From Cryptomeria japonica (taxonomy: Eukaryota > Streptophyta > Pinopsida > Cupressales > Cupressaceae): a stretch of 64,000 nt of DNA. The stretch lies in assembly GCF_030272615.1 (NCBI RefSeq), contig NC_081409.1, positions 475,995,573 through 476,059,572 on the forward strand, given 5' to 3'. The translations under genes were made by a program, and so were the position numbers. Of the stretch, positions 23,871-37,121 are shown piece by piece. A model generated the notes under the pieces. That model did no database searches. It was not told where the DNA came from and saw nothing but the letters and a program-made list of their open reading frames with translations. How positions within the stretch are numbered: position 1 is the first letter of the stretch; every line of letters begins with the position of its first letter.

Positions 23871-24389
23871 AAACTCATTCTTCCATAATTATGACTAAAG
23901 TTACTTCTTGCATGTCTTCTACAATTTATTTCTTTGTGACCAAATTGATTGCACAAAGAGAAATAACTAAAGGAGTGATGAATCCTAGTCATATGTGCTT
24001 GCCTTGATGGAGGATTTTTGAATGTATTATTCTTGACTTTTGGAGGTGTGATTTTATATGTGAATCCCTTTGTTGCATCAACAAGTCCTTTTAGATTTTA
24101 TTTGAACTTGATTTATTTTGAGCTTCTATAGTCTTTTTGTTTTCTTCAAAACCAAGTCTAGACTTGATGGAAGATGATCTTTGAGAGTTAATTATTTCTT
24201 CTAAACTTTCATTGTTCTTTTAAAACTTAATAGTTTGGTTAGTTTTATCATTTGATATTCGTAATTCTTTCTTTATAGAGGTGATCTCAAGTTCTAACTT
24301 CTCACATTCAAGAGCCTTTTATTTTAGTTGTTTCTTTACCTCTTCCTCAATTTTTTTGACCTTTTTGATTTGTATCTTCAAGTCCATGA

Positions 24390-24635
24390 TCACTCTTTCT
24401 GATTTTTCTTTCTTTCCTCATCCTCTTGACATTGTGATTTTAACCTTGAATTCTTCTTCTCAAGTTTATCAATCTTTTGATAGGCATACTCAATCTCCTC
24501 CTCAAGATATACTTCTTCATCACTTTCATCATGTGTGTCAAATCCTTCTTTGAGATTTTCAACAAAGGGGACTTCCTTTGCGTCCAATTCATTTCTCAAG
24601 ATATTACTTGAATTATGTTCTTCTATGTTCTCCAT
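24390..24635 (-). pseudogene. Element H gag: acidic coiled-coil fragment
   Basis: The minus-strand frame contains an acidic stretch (DESDEEVYLEEEIEYAYQ) and a charged coiled-coil (KIDKLEKKNSRLKSQ). A decayed zinc knuckle (CNQFGHKEINC, first Cys lost) follows on the same strand at 23953-23921. Acidic linker, coiled-coil and CCHC in this order suit the C-terminal half of a copia-type gag. Stops separate the parts. Confidence 0.6.
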
Positions 24636-24989
24636 TTTAATATTATTTTTCTATTTTATCTTTTCCTTCTCAAGCTCATCTTCATTTTTTATGCCTTCAT
24701 TTTCTATTTGCATGTGTATTCCAAATTCCACCTCATCACATATGTTATCTTCTTTGTTATCACCTTTATTTGTTTATATGATATCAATACAATCATCACT
24801 GCATATAGAATGAGTTTCTCTTTGAAATAATTCATCATCCATTACTTCATTTCTTATACTTGATATTTTTATTAATACTCTTCTTAGTATTTCATTTTCC
24901 CTTATTTCCTTTTCTTTTACCCATCTATGCTCACACAATCTACCTTCAAGAAGTTAGGCTTTATAGAAGGAACCCGCTTTGATACCAAT

Positions 24990-25337
24990 TGAAGATACTA
25001 AGAGGGGGGTGAATTGTTATAACAATAAATTTTATCAATTTAAACTCTATTAATTATAATAGCATTATTCACTATCCTTAAACAATCATGCACATGGTAA
25101 GAACACAATAACACAATGTTTTTATCAAGAAACCCAAATGGGAGAAAACCACATAAATTTTTTTCTTTTATATAATTGTTCCTTTTACAATATGTGTAGG
25201 CACGAGCCTACTAGAGGAACCAACCTACTTGAAGCACCAATTACCACTTTGAATTTGTAGGCACCAACCTACTAGAGGAACCAACCTCTAATTCAATTTG
25301 TGAGCACCAACCCTCTGGAAGCACCAACTCCCAATAT
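24990..25337 (-). repeat. Element H 5' LTR fragment
   Basis: Read on the plus strand it starts TGAAGATACTAAGAGGGGGG beside the primer binding site, the common end pattern for these LTRs. It contains short internal repeats of ACCAACCTACTAGAGGAACC-like sequence near 25205-25340. It stops abruptly at remnant G. Confidence 0.6.
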
Positions 25338-26340
25338 TGTTGGAATCCAAGAACACTGAGAGGGGGGGGGTGTGAATCAGTGTTCTACCAGAATGCTCAA
25401 TTTTAACCTTATTAAACATGCATTCACCAACTGGTATACCGATACATATAGAATTGAAAGAAGTAAAGGAACCAATAAGCCAATCACACAAACAAATACC
25501 ATAACACACAAAATTGTACGTGGAAAACCTCAAAGAGAAAAAAATACGGTGGGATTTGTGACCCACAATATCAATCTATTGACCATATGAAGAGATATTA
25601 CAAAATATAGGGTCCTGCACTTGCAAGAAGGCTTACAACCTAAAGCACACTGCTCAATCACAAAAGGAGCCTCACTGACTACATACAAATCTAGACTACA
25701 ATTCGGAGAAATGATTGAACTGCAATGATAGCATCTTCTATGCCTGAATACGGTTTTGGTTAAGCTCTATCTGTTTTGGTCTGAAACCCTAAACCCTTAC
25801 TAGAATACCCCTTACATAAACTTCACATTACAAAACATTATCACATTCTCCTATTCCTCCATATTACAAAATGATCTAACCAACTAACTTATATACCCTT
25901 TTATAATCCATCATGCCTTATGTCAGCTTACAAAGATAATTACAATATGAATATACATGTTGGCTTAAGAACATAAACACATGAATATCAAAAGCAATTT
26001 TTGATGTCGGATCTCCCAATTGATGTCGGCTTCCAATACTGATAACCTAAATGTGAACCATTTCGGCCTACAATGCCGGTACCCAAATAATTCCTTCCAA
26101 CCTGCCGATGTCGGTGCCGGTGAAGTGTCTGCTAGTACACAACTAAACCAAAATATGAATCCAGAACATGTTGACATGTTGCCATCAATGAAAACATATT
26201 GAAACTAACCAATTGAGTTTCAATTGCCAACAATCTCCCCCTTTGGCATTGATGGAAACACTCATGTGAAAAATGGTCAAGGTTTCCATCTGTCGGTTTC
26301 ATCCTGAGCCTGCTCCCCCTGAGATGAATATTCATTTATT
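25338..26340 (-). mobile_element. Remnant G: C-family LTR with the last ~110 bp of its internal region
   Basis: The 895-bp LTR (25338-26232) has TGTTGG...CCAACA ends and is clearly homologous to the LTRs of element C. Next to it (26234-26245), read on the minus strand, is a polypurine tract AAAGGGGGAGAT, and the following 95 bp match element C's 3' internal end. Similarity stops near 26340. So this is the 3' end of a minus-strand C-family copy that has lost everything upstream. Confidence 0.75.
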
Positions 26341-26821
26341 TTTTCCCAACAATTCTGGTGTTATTTTACTTGAGCTTCTCTTCAAGGAAGATATTAACAT
26401 ACTTATGATAGAATGAGGAATGGTTTTATGTATATGCAGGGCTTTCAAGTATGATTTTGGGAAATCTTAGATGAAGGGTGTTAATGTCATGCATTGATGC
26501 TTAGAGCTAGCTGGTTATGCTCCATTCTATTTGGGTTTGATGTTTACTTGTTGTGGGTTAACTCTACTGCCCTGATAAGGCATTGGTCATGGGTTTGCAT
26601 CTAGTTTTATAATCATTCCTTCATTAAAATCTCTTTTACTTTCTGTATTAGGAGTAGGAGTAGTGTAGAAACCCCCTCCCCCCCTTAATGAGTGCATAGA
26701 TTCTTATAAACTAAGGTTAGAGCCAAAACTAGGAGTTTATCCATCTTCCTTAGTACATTTTCATTGGGATGATCTGCTGTAAGTTGTAATGTCATGAGTA
26801 GTTGAAGCTGAAAGTTGTTTG
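26341..26821. other. Unassigned sequence left of element C
   Basis: About 480 bases with no frame or repeat that I can assign. It ends with GTTTG, the left target duplication of element C. It may be part of element F or older DNA. Confidence 0.4.
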
Positions 26822-27064
26822 TGTTGGAATCCAAGAACACTGAGAGGGCGGATGAATTAGTGTTCTATCGATATGATCCATTTTAACCTTATTAAAACAT
26901 GCATACACCAACCGATATACCGGTACATAAAGAATTGAAAGAAGTAAAGCAACCAATAAGCCAATCACATAAATGAGAACCATAACACACAAAATTATAC
27001 GTGGAAAACCTCAAAGAGGAAAAACCACAGTGGGATTTGTAACCCATAATATCAATTCACTTGC

Positions 27065-30000
27065 TGTAGTACCCCTGCCCTAATCAATCTCTAACCTTGG
27101 TTTAATCTTGATTAGTTTATCTTAATATGATGTTACAGTCAGATGCTTGATTTAACGCATAGCTATTGATGTGGTTTTCTCACTAGTTGTATGCAAGTTA
27201 TTTAGTGTACCTATTTCGTGGTATCAATATTGAGCTAATGCTTTCATTAAATTTTATATATGTATGCATGTATGACTCTTGGTTGCAGGAAATTTCAGGT
27301 ACAACACCGCATGAGTGCGAGGTTCTTCTTCACCTGGAGTGCAGGTTTGAGTGTACCTCTTTAATCCTTAGAGTTGGATTAGGTGGTCGTAAGACCCTAG
27401 TTGACCTTAGTCGTGCTCAAGTGAGCATCGCCAGTCGTCGTCGGTATTCCCTTCTTGTTTGGGTTTGCGAGTCGTCTGTTTGGTCGGCCTTCTCGGTTTG
27501 CATGCTTGGTGTGTTTGGTTAAATTGATTAATTAGCCCTCAGTAATTATTTTGATTATATATGTATTTGTGCATTAGAGATTTATGGACTAAATTAATCT
27601 AGTTTCCGTTATGCGATTTTCGTTGATATTGGATTGCTCGTTTTTTATTGGGAGTAAATTCGATTAAATGACTGATTTTGAATATTAAATGCATTTTATA
27701 TATGCTGTTGAAAAAGAAAGTTTGTATTTTATCGCAATAGATTGATTGTATTCTGTTGGCTTCTGAAATTAGAACGGTTAAATTTGATTAAATGAGAAAA
27801 TCAATTTTGGATTGAAAAGGCAAGTCGATTTGTTGTGGTTATTAGAAAAGGATTAAATTTTGAGAATTATTTTGTAAATAAGAATTTTTATTCCAAAAAT
27901 AGAAATTTTGGTCAACTCCTCCATATAACCTAAAATTTGGGGAAATTTTGGGGGATGGACATTTTTGGAGAAGATTTTGGTTGGAAAGAAATTTTGGGGG
28001 TTTTGGGAAGGAATTTGGCTGGATCTGACAGGTGGGCTCTCCTTCAGCTATTCCAGGATTGCGTATGAAGGTAGGGTTTAACCAAATTGTTCTTCCTTGT
28101 TGTTATGAAAATGGTTGCTTGTTGCCAAAATCCAATCTTTGATTTGCTTTCAGTTTTTAAATTGGATTCGTGGGTTTAAATCCATGCTTTAGTTGTGTTC
28201 TTCAAGAAGTTTTTATGGCTGTATCATTGTGCTTATATGATTCTTTTTGCCATACCTGGTTTTGTTAATGAAAATCAATAGAAGTAATGGAGGTGGGTTA
28301 TTCCTCACAGCTGTTTGATTGTTGAAACCCTTTGGTATTTGGGATAAATGGATATCATCAATAATGTGACACCAAACCCAGTTCGTTTAAACCGAACTTT
28401 TATTAAACCGAAATTCTTTATCTTTTTGTGTTGGGCATTGGTGTTAATTTCCGAGCTGGGCGTGTTGGTTTTATTTAGGATTGTGGGTTTGGGGTTGGAG
28501 GGTGGGGAGCGGAGCTCCACCCGCTCCTCCTCCCCTCTCCCCCGCTCACCCCCTTCTCCTCCTTTACCGTCCCTTGTGGTCTGTGGTTGGGCATTGGCCG
28601 CAGGGCGCCGCGGCACTTGCGGGCACCGCAGTGGCGCCACCCGCACCTTGCCTGCGGCTAGGGTTAGGGCACGGCCAGCCCTCGCCTTGTTTTAAAATGC
28701 GTTTTTTTTAAGAAAAGAACATAGTGTTTAACATGGTTATTTTTAATGTATTTTTTTTTACCATTCAAAAAATGCTTATGATATTTAATATCATTTTAAT
28801 GTAAGTGATTTTTAATGCTAAGTTTAAATTGTTCTTAATTATGATTAAGAAGGCAACATCTTGACAAATGTAAATTTGGATATTAATTAATTCTATAATG
28901 GAATTTATAAGTTAATTATTATTCAATTTCATTTTGTGGCTTATGCACTTTTCTATTTAAGTTCTACAACTGTTGATTTTCGCAATTGAATATTGTTGAT
29001 TATATTCTGACTGATCTTGGATTAATAAATCTAGATCTTACCTTCTAGCTAATTAGAGCACTTGGCTAATTAAGGTAGTGTTGTTTAAAAATAATATAGA
29101 ATAATGTGCTATTGGAAAATCGTTGAAATACGATGTAATTACTATCTGATGATGTTAAATATTATCTTAGAACATATCATTTGAGTAATTGAGAAGTAAG
29201 TGAAATATTTGTCGTTGGGTGTTTGAATTTAAACGATATGCTTTGGAAATGATTATCTCCATTTAGATTCTCTTTCTATGTTTGTATTTCCGTGATCCGT
29301 ATAATGCATCTAGACTTGAAAATACGAAACTGTAGAGGTCAGTTTTAGACTAGTATGTTAATGATGTCTTGTTGGAGATTAAATATCTTATTTATTTGAT
29401 TAATGGTTGTCTGAGTTTTATTAATATGAATTTGGTTTAAAAACTCTTTATGGCTTTATATGTCTGTTCGATGCTTTGAACCTTCAAGAGTTAGAAAACC
29501 AAGAACAACTTATCCCTTGATGAGGTAGATAACTGTAAGCTGATTTAGATCTTGTAGAAAACTTGATCGACTTGTAATGATTAAATCAATTTGAGGAAAT
29601 ATTATCTTTTCTGATTATTGCCTTGCGAGTTTAATTTCTGTATTCGCCTTTAATTATGAAATGACATGTTTTGCTTTGTTTAGTAGGACCTTGTCGTATG
29701 GATTGACTTGGGGTACCTGTTTCAGTCCTTGATTCCGAGTTGACTGTTGTGTTGTGGTAGTGTCATTTTTGGTCATATCCTCTTTGTGTGAGTCGAATGA
29801 TGTTTGTGGTTGACCGTTGTTGGTCGGGTCTCTAATTAGAGTACCGTCAGTAAGTGATTACCCTTGAGTCGTGTTTGACCTGATGGTTGTCTATCCCTTC
29901 TTGAACTCCGTTCGTCTGACCATGTGTATTCCTTGGTTTTGAGTTCGTCTGAGTATAGTCTAGTGTCGTATGGGAAGGTGGCTTTCGATTGGGGGCCGCG

Positions 30001-31386
30001 CCCAAAGTGGCTGCTGGGTAACCCATCGAAAGTGAGTCTAATAAGTGATAACCTTTAAGTAGATTAGAATGTAATCTCTAAATAAGATAATGTGCCTCAC
30101 ACATGGGACGAGTACTATCATAGATTCGACATGCTGTGAGAAGGCCTGAAATGGCAAACCATCATCCTTGTCTTCACGAGAGGATTTGTGGGTCCACATG
30201 AGGCTTGGATGGGTCGGAAGCTCGGATTAGGCTGCCAGGGTAACCCAGTGTATGGGGCCAGGACCTATGAAGACTTGCCATGGTATCCATACCAGGTTGT
30301 GTGATGACACTTGTCCCTACGTTCGCTAGTGTGTTGTTGTTTCGTCCTGTTAGGAGTACCTTTGTGAGTCGTCCTTTTTGTCTCTGCCCTTGTGAGTATC
30401 GGTTTCATGTTAGACCTTGGGTGGTGATGGCTTAGTTTTATGGATGCTCTCATGGACCTCTTGTTTTAGCTTTGATTATGTTCAGCTGGATCCTGTTCTT
30501 TTCAAGGATCGTCTATGTATTAATTGACCGATGCGGTCGTTTGTATATTGTTTATATTTCACCTTGATGGCCAGATTGTAATGGTGTAACCTCTTGTATT
30601 CTTAACTTTATTAATTATCAGAGGGGTCTTGCAGTTGAGCAGACTCGGAGATGTAGCCCGTTAGGGATGAACTCCGAGATCATTATGGTGTTATGGGATG
30701 TTTTTCTCTTATGTTTCCTTTATTCAGCTTTATCATGTATGATTAGCTTATGCTAGAATGGTTAAGTGGGTAAATGGAATTAGCTTTAAATGCTTATATT
30801 CAGTCCCTTCTTGAATGCCATGATGATCGAATGTATAAGTGGTTTAGATGAGATTTATCATAGATGCTAGTATGCAATCGTCTTTTGAAATGCAATAAGT
30901 TGGAATATGAAAGAATGTAACTTAGAGTAATGAATTATACTCAGTTGTTGTTAAGGAATTTAAATATGCTTGGAAAGATCTCTTATGTTATGATGAAATT
31001 CTAGTGTGTTAGAATGTTAGATGAATGGTTTGTAATTTTAAATGAAAAGCTTGAATGAAGATTATGAATGGATCTTAATGATGGATCTTCGCTTGGGATT
31101 TATATTTCCATCTTCTGAAAGAAATTATCCTGAATATGAATTATCTCGTTATTAAGATAATCAGCTTATTGGATTGATTGTGTGAGTTAATTGAATTGTG
31201 ATTTAAGTAATCTCGTTGGGAAACTCTTTAGGAGTTAGTTGTTGTCTTCCGCTTTGTAATCTGAATCTTTGCTATCTTGTTGCATCTTATGTGTTGTAAC
31301 TATTAAAAAAATAAAAAATAAAAAAATTGCACTCTATTCTTGTGTTATGGCTTAATCCCTTCGGGGTTTCCTGGCGGGGCATTACA
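27065..31386 (-). mobile_element. 4322-bp TG...CA insertion (large solo LTR or LTR-derived element) in C's 3' LTR
   Basis: It starts TGTAGTACCCCTGCCC and ends GGCGGGGCATTACA, so the termini are imperfect inverted repeats with TG...CA ends. CTTGC is duplicated at 27060-27064 and 31387-31391, a perfect 5-bp target duplication. No gag or pol motif is visible. The reverse-strand start (TGTAATGCCCCGCC) looks like a typical LTR start, so the minus strand is my guess for orientation. It could be a very long solo LTR or a coding-free element whose internal LTR copies I failed to see. Confidence 0.7.
28500..28690. other. GC-rich patch inside the 4.3-kb insertion
   Basis: About 190 bases of CCGCTCC, GGCGCCGCGG and GGCGCCACCC-type sequence in an otherwise AT-rich window. 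Overlapping open frames here (proline and alanine rich) reflect composition and do not look like real proteins. It may be promoter or regulatory DNA of the LTR. Confidence 0.45.
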
Positions 31387-32079
31387 CTTGCCATATGAAG
31401 AGATATTATAAAATATAAGGGCCTGCACTTGCAGGAAGGCTTATAGCCTAGAGCACACTGCTCAATCACAAAAGGAGCCTCACTAAATACATATAAATCT
31501 AGACTACAATATGGAGAAATGACTGAACTGCTAAGATAACATCTTCTATGCTAGAATATAGTTTTGGTTAAGCTCTGTCCATTCCAGTCTAAAACCCTAA
31601 ACCCTTACCGAAATAACCCTTACATAAATATCCTCACATACATAATCTCTCTGATATATTTCACATCTTCTATCCATCCATATTCTCATTCATATCATCA
31701 TCCACATATGCCATATCAAAATGATCTAATCCAACTAACCTATAAACCCTATACAATTTATCATGCCTTATGTCAGATTACAAAGATAATTACAATATCA
31801 ATATACATGCTGGATAGATAAAATAAATACATGAATATTAAAAACAATTGTCGATGCTGGATCCAAGAGATGTTGGCCTCCAATACTGATAACCTTATTC
31901 TATACCTTGTCGACTTGCATTGTTTGTAACCAAAGAAATCCTTCCATCATGCCGGTACTGGTGTCGGTGTAGTGTCTATGAAGTGTCTGCTAGTATAGAA
32001 GTGAACCAAAACAAGATACCATGTTGCCATCAATGAAAACATAGTGAAACCAACCAATTGAGTGTCAATTGCCAACAAT

Positions 32080-32092
32080 CTACCCCTTTGGC
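32080..32092 (-). other. Element C polypurine tract
   Basis: On the minus strand CCAAAGGGGTAGAT abuts the LTR start TGTTGGC. The same sequence flanks the LTR in remnant G. This marks the priming site for plus-strand DNA. Confidence 0.8.
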
Positions 32093-32374
32093 ATTGATGG
32101 CAACACTCATGTGAAAAATGATCATGGTTTCATCTGTTGGTTTCATCTTGAACCTGCTCCCCCTGAGTTGAATATCCATCTATACAAAATACTCCATACT
32201 TCCATAGTTCCATATCTCCCCCTAATGTATACAACTCCCTGTTTTTCTTTTTCACATCTGTATCACTCCCCCTTTGACATCAATGCCACCAAAATTTCCA
32301 AAAAGAATACCAAAAATCCAAAACTGGGATGAAGAATGAAAAGACTGTATAATGAATATCCCAGAAATACCTTA

Positions 32375-35300
32375 TCAGAGCTTAACATATTCAAAAATTT
32401 CTAGATATGCCTTCTCCAATAGATCAAGATAAGTATCCCAACCAATTTTAAAAGTGCCAGAAATAGATACAAGTCCATTTAGCATATGGGCAAATGACTC
32501 TTTCTCACTTAACTTTGTCGATATGGTCTTACCAACCATATCCATACACTCCTTCTTATGTACACTAAGTGAATCCAACCGAGGACTCACCAAACCTCTA
32601 AAATTTTTGGCTCTTCTTATGATTTTGTCTTTTTCTTTCTCAAGAACAAAAATTTGGGCTTCCAAAACCAAAATCTGACCAACAATGGATGTAATCAATG
32701 AATTCAATCTATCAAATTTTTTGGCTATACCTACAATTTTCTCTTGAAATTCCTTAATCTTCTTATCCAAATTAAATGTAAGTACATCTGTGTTACAACA
32801 TACCCTGTAAATATTTGTACACTGCTTTAAAGAATTGCCTATCAATTTCAACCTTTCATCAATATTCTTCCTCTCAGACTCAATTAATTGATCAAATGTA
32901 GCTCTCTAAGCCTGTGTGAACCTCTCCAGTGCTTGTTGGTTTGAAAGTCCTTTGAAATGTGCTCAATAATTGTCTTAAGCTTTCCGGATGGGCTCAATTC
33001 TCTATCAATCTTGCACTCTAGGACTAGTCTATGCAAAATAATGATAGACTGATCAATAATCCCTTTATCCACAGATCCCTCCATCAATTTCTGTGCAACC
33101 ATCATCATGATTTTAGTAGGACTCATCTCGGTTATGCTTTTTTTTTCAACCTATGAGGTGTCAATTGACAATAATGATGGACTCACTACCAGTTCCCTAT
33201 TGGATTCCTCTTTCTTCTCCTCTGATGTTTTATCCTTTATAGTTTCCTCACTTGCACCAGTGGCTTCGCCACTTGGTGTAGTCTCTGTAATTGCCGGTTC
33301 CTCCCTAGGAACTGTAACCTCAACCTATACATCTGTATCCAGAGGACTATTGTCCTCAACATTAGTATCCTATACAATATAAACCTTTTCATTCTTTTAA
33401 TTACCAGTATCTCAATATTTTTCTTGTACATTTGTATCTACCGGGGGCTTAATTGCCACTATCTTAATGTTTTTCAAAATTGAGGGTGAAGTACCCATAA
33501 TTCCCTTTCCTTTTCCTTCAACTGAGATGTCTGTAGTATCTTTCTTAGATTCTGGTGATGTATAAAAGCCACAGTTATCTTCAAATAACTTAACCCATGC
33601 CTTGTGGGTCTCCTTGATTATCTCATTTACCCTTCCTAGCATAAGTCTAGTTATTCTATGTTTGTTGTTAAAGATTTTTCTATCTGCATCCTCAAGTGTC
33701 CTATCCATCTCCTATGGAGCAATAGAAACACAAACAGATAACAACTCTTGAATTTTTATGTGCTTGTCTTCTTGCATTGATGTTATTCTCCTAGCATCTA
33801 ACATATCATATAATTTTGCTGGTATTTGGTTTTCAATTTCTATCAAGGCTTTCTTATAAATATCCAAATACAACAATACTGCTTCCTCTATCTCTCTTTG
33901 TTCATCATCCTCTAAACGATCATAGTAAAACTGTACATTCTTTAACATGCCATCCTTAGTTATTTCATCTACTAACTCTACACAAGTCTTTGGTGGAATT
34001 ATAGTTACATTACCAGATTGAATTGCCAGATCAGTGTCTCCCTTCTTCTTCTTTCTTCTAGTACTAGATGAGGCTGAAGGTGTTACTTTTTGTGATTGCT
34101 TCTATCCTGGTAACTTGAATGTAACTTTCCTAACCGGTTGTTTTTTAGCATCTACCTTGGTTTCTTTTGTTTTCTTCCTTATAACCCTTTTGAAAGCCAG
34201 GGGTGTGTCATCCTTAGATGTAGAATCTATTGTAATAGACTCAATGAATACTTCTGGTTCTTTTCTCTTTCTGTCTTTCTTCGGGACAACATCAATCAAT
34301 GATTTGATGTCTTGTGAATTTTTTTTTAAAAACTTACTTGCCTTACCTTTCTGCTTCTCTCTCTTCTTCTAGTTGAACTCAATTTCAACCTCGTGTCTTT
34401 TGCTTTGCAGTACCACAGGGCTTCTCAGCTTCATCAATAGGTGCATCAATCAACATTTTTGCATAAGCATATAAAATCTGTGTATCCACTTCATAGCCCA
34501 TTTCCTCAATCCAGATCATCCGGGGTTTCACCGCTTCCATGAGTGTTTCATCTTTCTTCATCATGAAGCATATATCAATTGAGTATTTTTCAATAATATG
34601 CTTAGGAACCCTCTCTCTAGATTTCATAGCCTTCTTGAATGCCTTAAAATATCCCCATACTTTGTCATCCCTTTTACTGTCCAATGTAGCAATAGACTAT
34701 TTCAATTTCCTCCCTACCATGATATCAAATGCCCATTGTCTCTTCCCAAAACTGGGAATCTCATTCATGAAAAATAGCATTAAACAAAAAGTTAGGTTAC
34801 CATACCAGAAAGTCCCTTTCTTTTCACCTTTAATCTTTCCTAGGTTCATCAATAGTTCATCTAACATCCAACCACATAGATCTAATTTCTCATTTTCTCT
34901 CATCATCTTATAAGCTGTGAAAATGTAGGAGCTAGAAACAGAATTCTGTCGATTTGGTTGAGTTACCTTATAATCGATGAGCATGCTACCGAATCTAATG
35001 TCTATGTTTGTGATAGTGCTTATTCTCATTGATCACCTATCTGAAGTTGCACCAGTAATCTTGTTGACATGATCATTAGAAACCTTCTTATCCGGATGCT
35101 GCCCAACCTGTGGTAAACCGATGATTTCCCTGATGGCCTCCTTTGAAATCTTATATGGTCTATCTAACCAAATAAGCTCTCCATGTACTCTGCTCAAAAC
35201 ATACCTAACGATTTCATCTTCAAATTTCAGAATGTCCAGAATATCGGTAAACCCTAAATCCTTGATGTGCTTGTACTTAGGATTAATCTTTCCAGAATCT

Positions 35301-35542
35301 CCTATTAGCTCACTCATGTACATTCTCTTGATATCGGTCATTCCCAAATCTTCAATGTGATGGTGTATGTACGCCCTAACATATTTGATATACACAACTC
35401 CTTTTGGGACATAGGAAAATGCACCAACCGAATCTTCCAGGGTAGCCACATGCGGATACCGCTTGAAAATCAGCCTGGGATGATCCTTGACCTCAACTAC
35501 ATTCGGATTTGCAATAGAGATAGGAACAAATGATGATCCCAT
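32375..35542 (-). pseudogene. Element C ORF2: large protein of unknown function in place of pol
   Basis: About 1,060 codons. The first 290 or so codons, 35542 to about 34685, share one frame; two frame changes (34385-34299 and 33126-32851) and several stops follow. I chose ATG 35542 because MGSSFVPIS aligns with MASSSSIS in element D. The N-terminal block has LSRVHGELIWLDRPYKIS and EIIGLPQ, a pattern reminiscent of plant transposon-associated or mobile-domain proteins, but I cannot assign it. The middle has LMEAV and MGYEVD; a lysine-rich stretch (VPKKDRKRKEPE) could be a nuclear signal. The C-terminal part (EEAVLLYLDIY, LGRVNEIIKETHKAW) is charged and helical. Element D has homologous blocks in the same order. 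Confidence 0.7.
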
Positions 35543-36081
35543 TTCCATGATTAAAGAAAAATACCTGTGAATCACTTCTGGTGAAAAACCCTAAAGACTT
35601 CTTCCAATCAATGGTGAAATCACTCAAGAAGATATCTGATCTCATTGAATCACCTTTAATTGCTTTGAATCACTCTTAATCAGATTGAATCTCTCTGAAT
35701 GCAAGGTGATCAAGAATGAAGTAGATTCAAGCTTTTATCCTCCAAGAAAAACCCTAATCTTTCATTGGCATCGATGACTTCGAGTGAAAGATATCAGAGC
35801 TCGAACAAAACATATCCATGTTGGATAAGAATCTCCAATGTCTAGAACATCTTCTAGAACCTCTTCCCGAGGCATAAGCAACATCTTCATGAATTTTGTC
35901 TACCCTTAAGGCATCTCCCTTAGTTATCAGATGAGCTACCTGCCAGTGTAGGAGAAACCTCCTCTACTGGATAAGTAATTGGTGCATTCCCATCTGTTGA
36001 TTGTTCTTGAGTCTTCCTGATCCATCTTTGGGTATGATCTTGCCGAATTTTATTAACCTTTTCTTTCCCTTTCTCATTTGA

Positions 36082-37011
36082 TCATTTATTACCAACCAGT
36101 GGATTTATGCTTCTACAAAATTTAGCAATATGTCCAACCTCATTACATGCATAACATGTAACATTGTTCTTTTGAATTGCTTTGCTAAAACTGGTATAAT
36201 TGCTTGACTTGCACTGACTATCCATATGTCCAAATTTTCCGCATGCATAAAATTTTACATTCATTCTACAATATTTTGTCTTATGACCATACTTATTGCA
36301 TTTAGAACATTGATTGGGAGCAGAATCAGGGTTCTGATTTTCTCTATTTCTATATTGCCTAGCCATGTGACCAAATTTATTGCAAATAAAATATCTACCA
36401 TTAAATTTATAAGCATTGAACTGCCTTACCGGTGCCTTATGGTTTTGATCTTCATTAGCAGTACCAGAACTTTTTCCTTGCTCAAATCAAAGTCCACTGG
36501 AATCTCCATTCTGCCTTTGTCTCTTCTATAACTCTTCTAGCTGTGCTGAACTAATCTTGAATTTTTCTTTATACTCATTTGCAGTAGTTAGATCATCTCT
36601 CAAAAATATCATTTGTCTCTCAAGCTCTTGTTCATTACTTTGGGATTGTACTAAATCAGTTCTCAACATATCATTCTCATGAACCAACCTACCGCATTCT
36701 TCAAATTTGTTCTTCAGAGATACAATAAGATTTTCTTCCTTTTTCTTTTGGTCCTCAATCTCTTTAGACATTCTCATAGTTATAGCTTGAATTTCATTTT
36801 TCATAACCATGTTCTCTTGACTCAGCTTTTGACATTGTTCCTTAAATGCATCTTTCTCTTCATCATCCTGATTTTGCAAAAGTTCCTTCCTCCTAGCTTG
36901 AATAGATGACAACCTCTTCTATAGGACAAGAATGAATTCTTGAGCAGAATTCAATTTATTTTGTAACTTCAAATTCATTAACCTTTTAGCATCATAATCT
37001 TCAAGTGCCAT
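36082..37011 (-). pseudogene. Element C gag: coiled-coil plus four CCHC zinc knuckles
   Basis: One frame of 310 codons from ATG 37011, broken by three nonsense codons and no frameshift. The N-terminal two thirds is charged coiled-coil (MRMSKEIEDQKKKEENL, SNEQELERQM). The C-terminus has four knuckles: two intact (CSKCNKYGHKTKYC, CYACNEVGHIAKFC), one without its first and last Cys (YFICNKFGHMARQYR) and one without its first Cys (FYACGKFGHMDSQC). CCHC knuckles bind element RNA during packaging. The globular UBN2-type domain usual in copia gag is missing. The start is about 110 bp inside the primer site. Confidence 0.8.
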
Positions 37012-37121
37012 CTCAAGTTACTTTTCCAAACCCATATCCATGGAATTTAGATTCAGGATCTCCCTCAAGCTATTAAACTTCCTTCGAGGCATAAAGCTAT
37101 TAAACTTCCTTCGAGGCATAA

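Larger units (their letters stand above)
23905..25337 (-). mobile_element. Element H: 5' end of a tRNA-iMet-primed LTR retrotransposon (gag remnant plus partial LTR)
   Basis: On the minus strand a partial LTR (25337 to 24990) is followed by a primer binding site (TGGTATCAAAGCGGG, 24987 to 24973) and then a broken gag. The primer site is the tRNA-iMet type common in Ty1/copia elements. The LTR is cut at 25338 by the LTR remnant G. No pol is visible; the 164-bp tandem array lies where it would be. Confidence 0.6.
26822..32077 (-). repeat. Element C 3' LTR, split by a 4.3-kb insertion
   Basis: The outer part is 26822-27064 and the inner part 31392-32077. Continuity is shown by the matching right LTR and remnant G, where the sequence runs through without a gap. 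The telomere-like AAACCCTAAACCC phrase near 31595 is just part of this LTR family. Confidence 0.85.

Noticed and set aside
25780-25800. AAACCCTAAACCC as interstitial telomere repeat (also near 31595 and 38688)
   Set aside because: Only about two units, at the same place in each C-family LTR; it is part of the LTR sequence.
28305-28711. Overlapping Pro/Ala/Arg-rich frames on both strands
   Set aside because: They follow the GC-rich patch composition; no domain, start context or splice support.
32454-36909. Plus-strand frames rich in Ser, Phe and Leu
   Set aside because: They are antisense shadows of the Lys/Glu-rich ORF2 and gag of element C.
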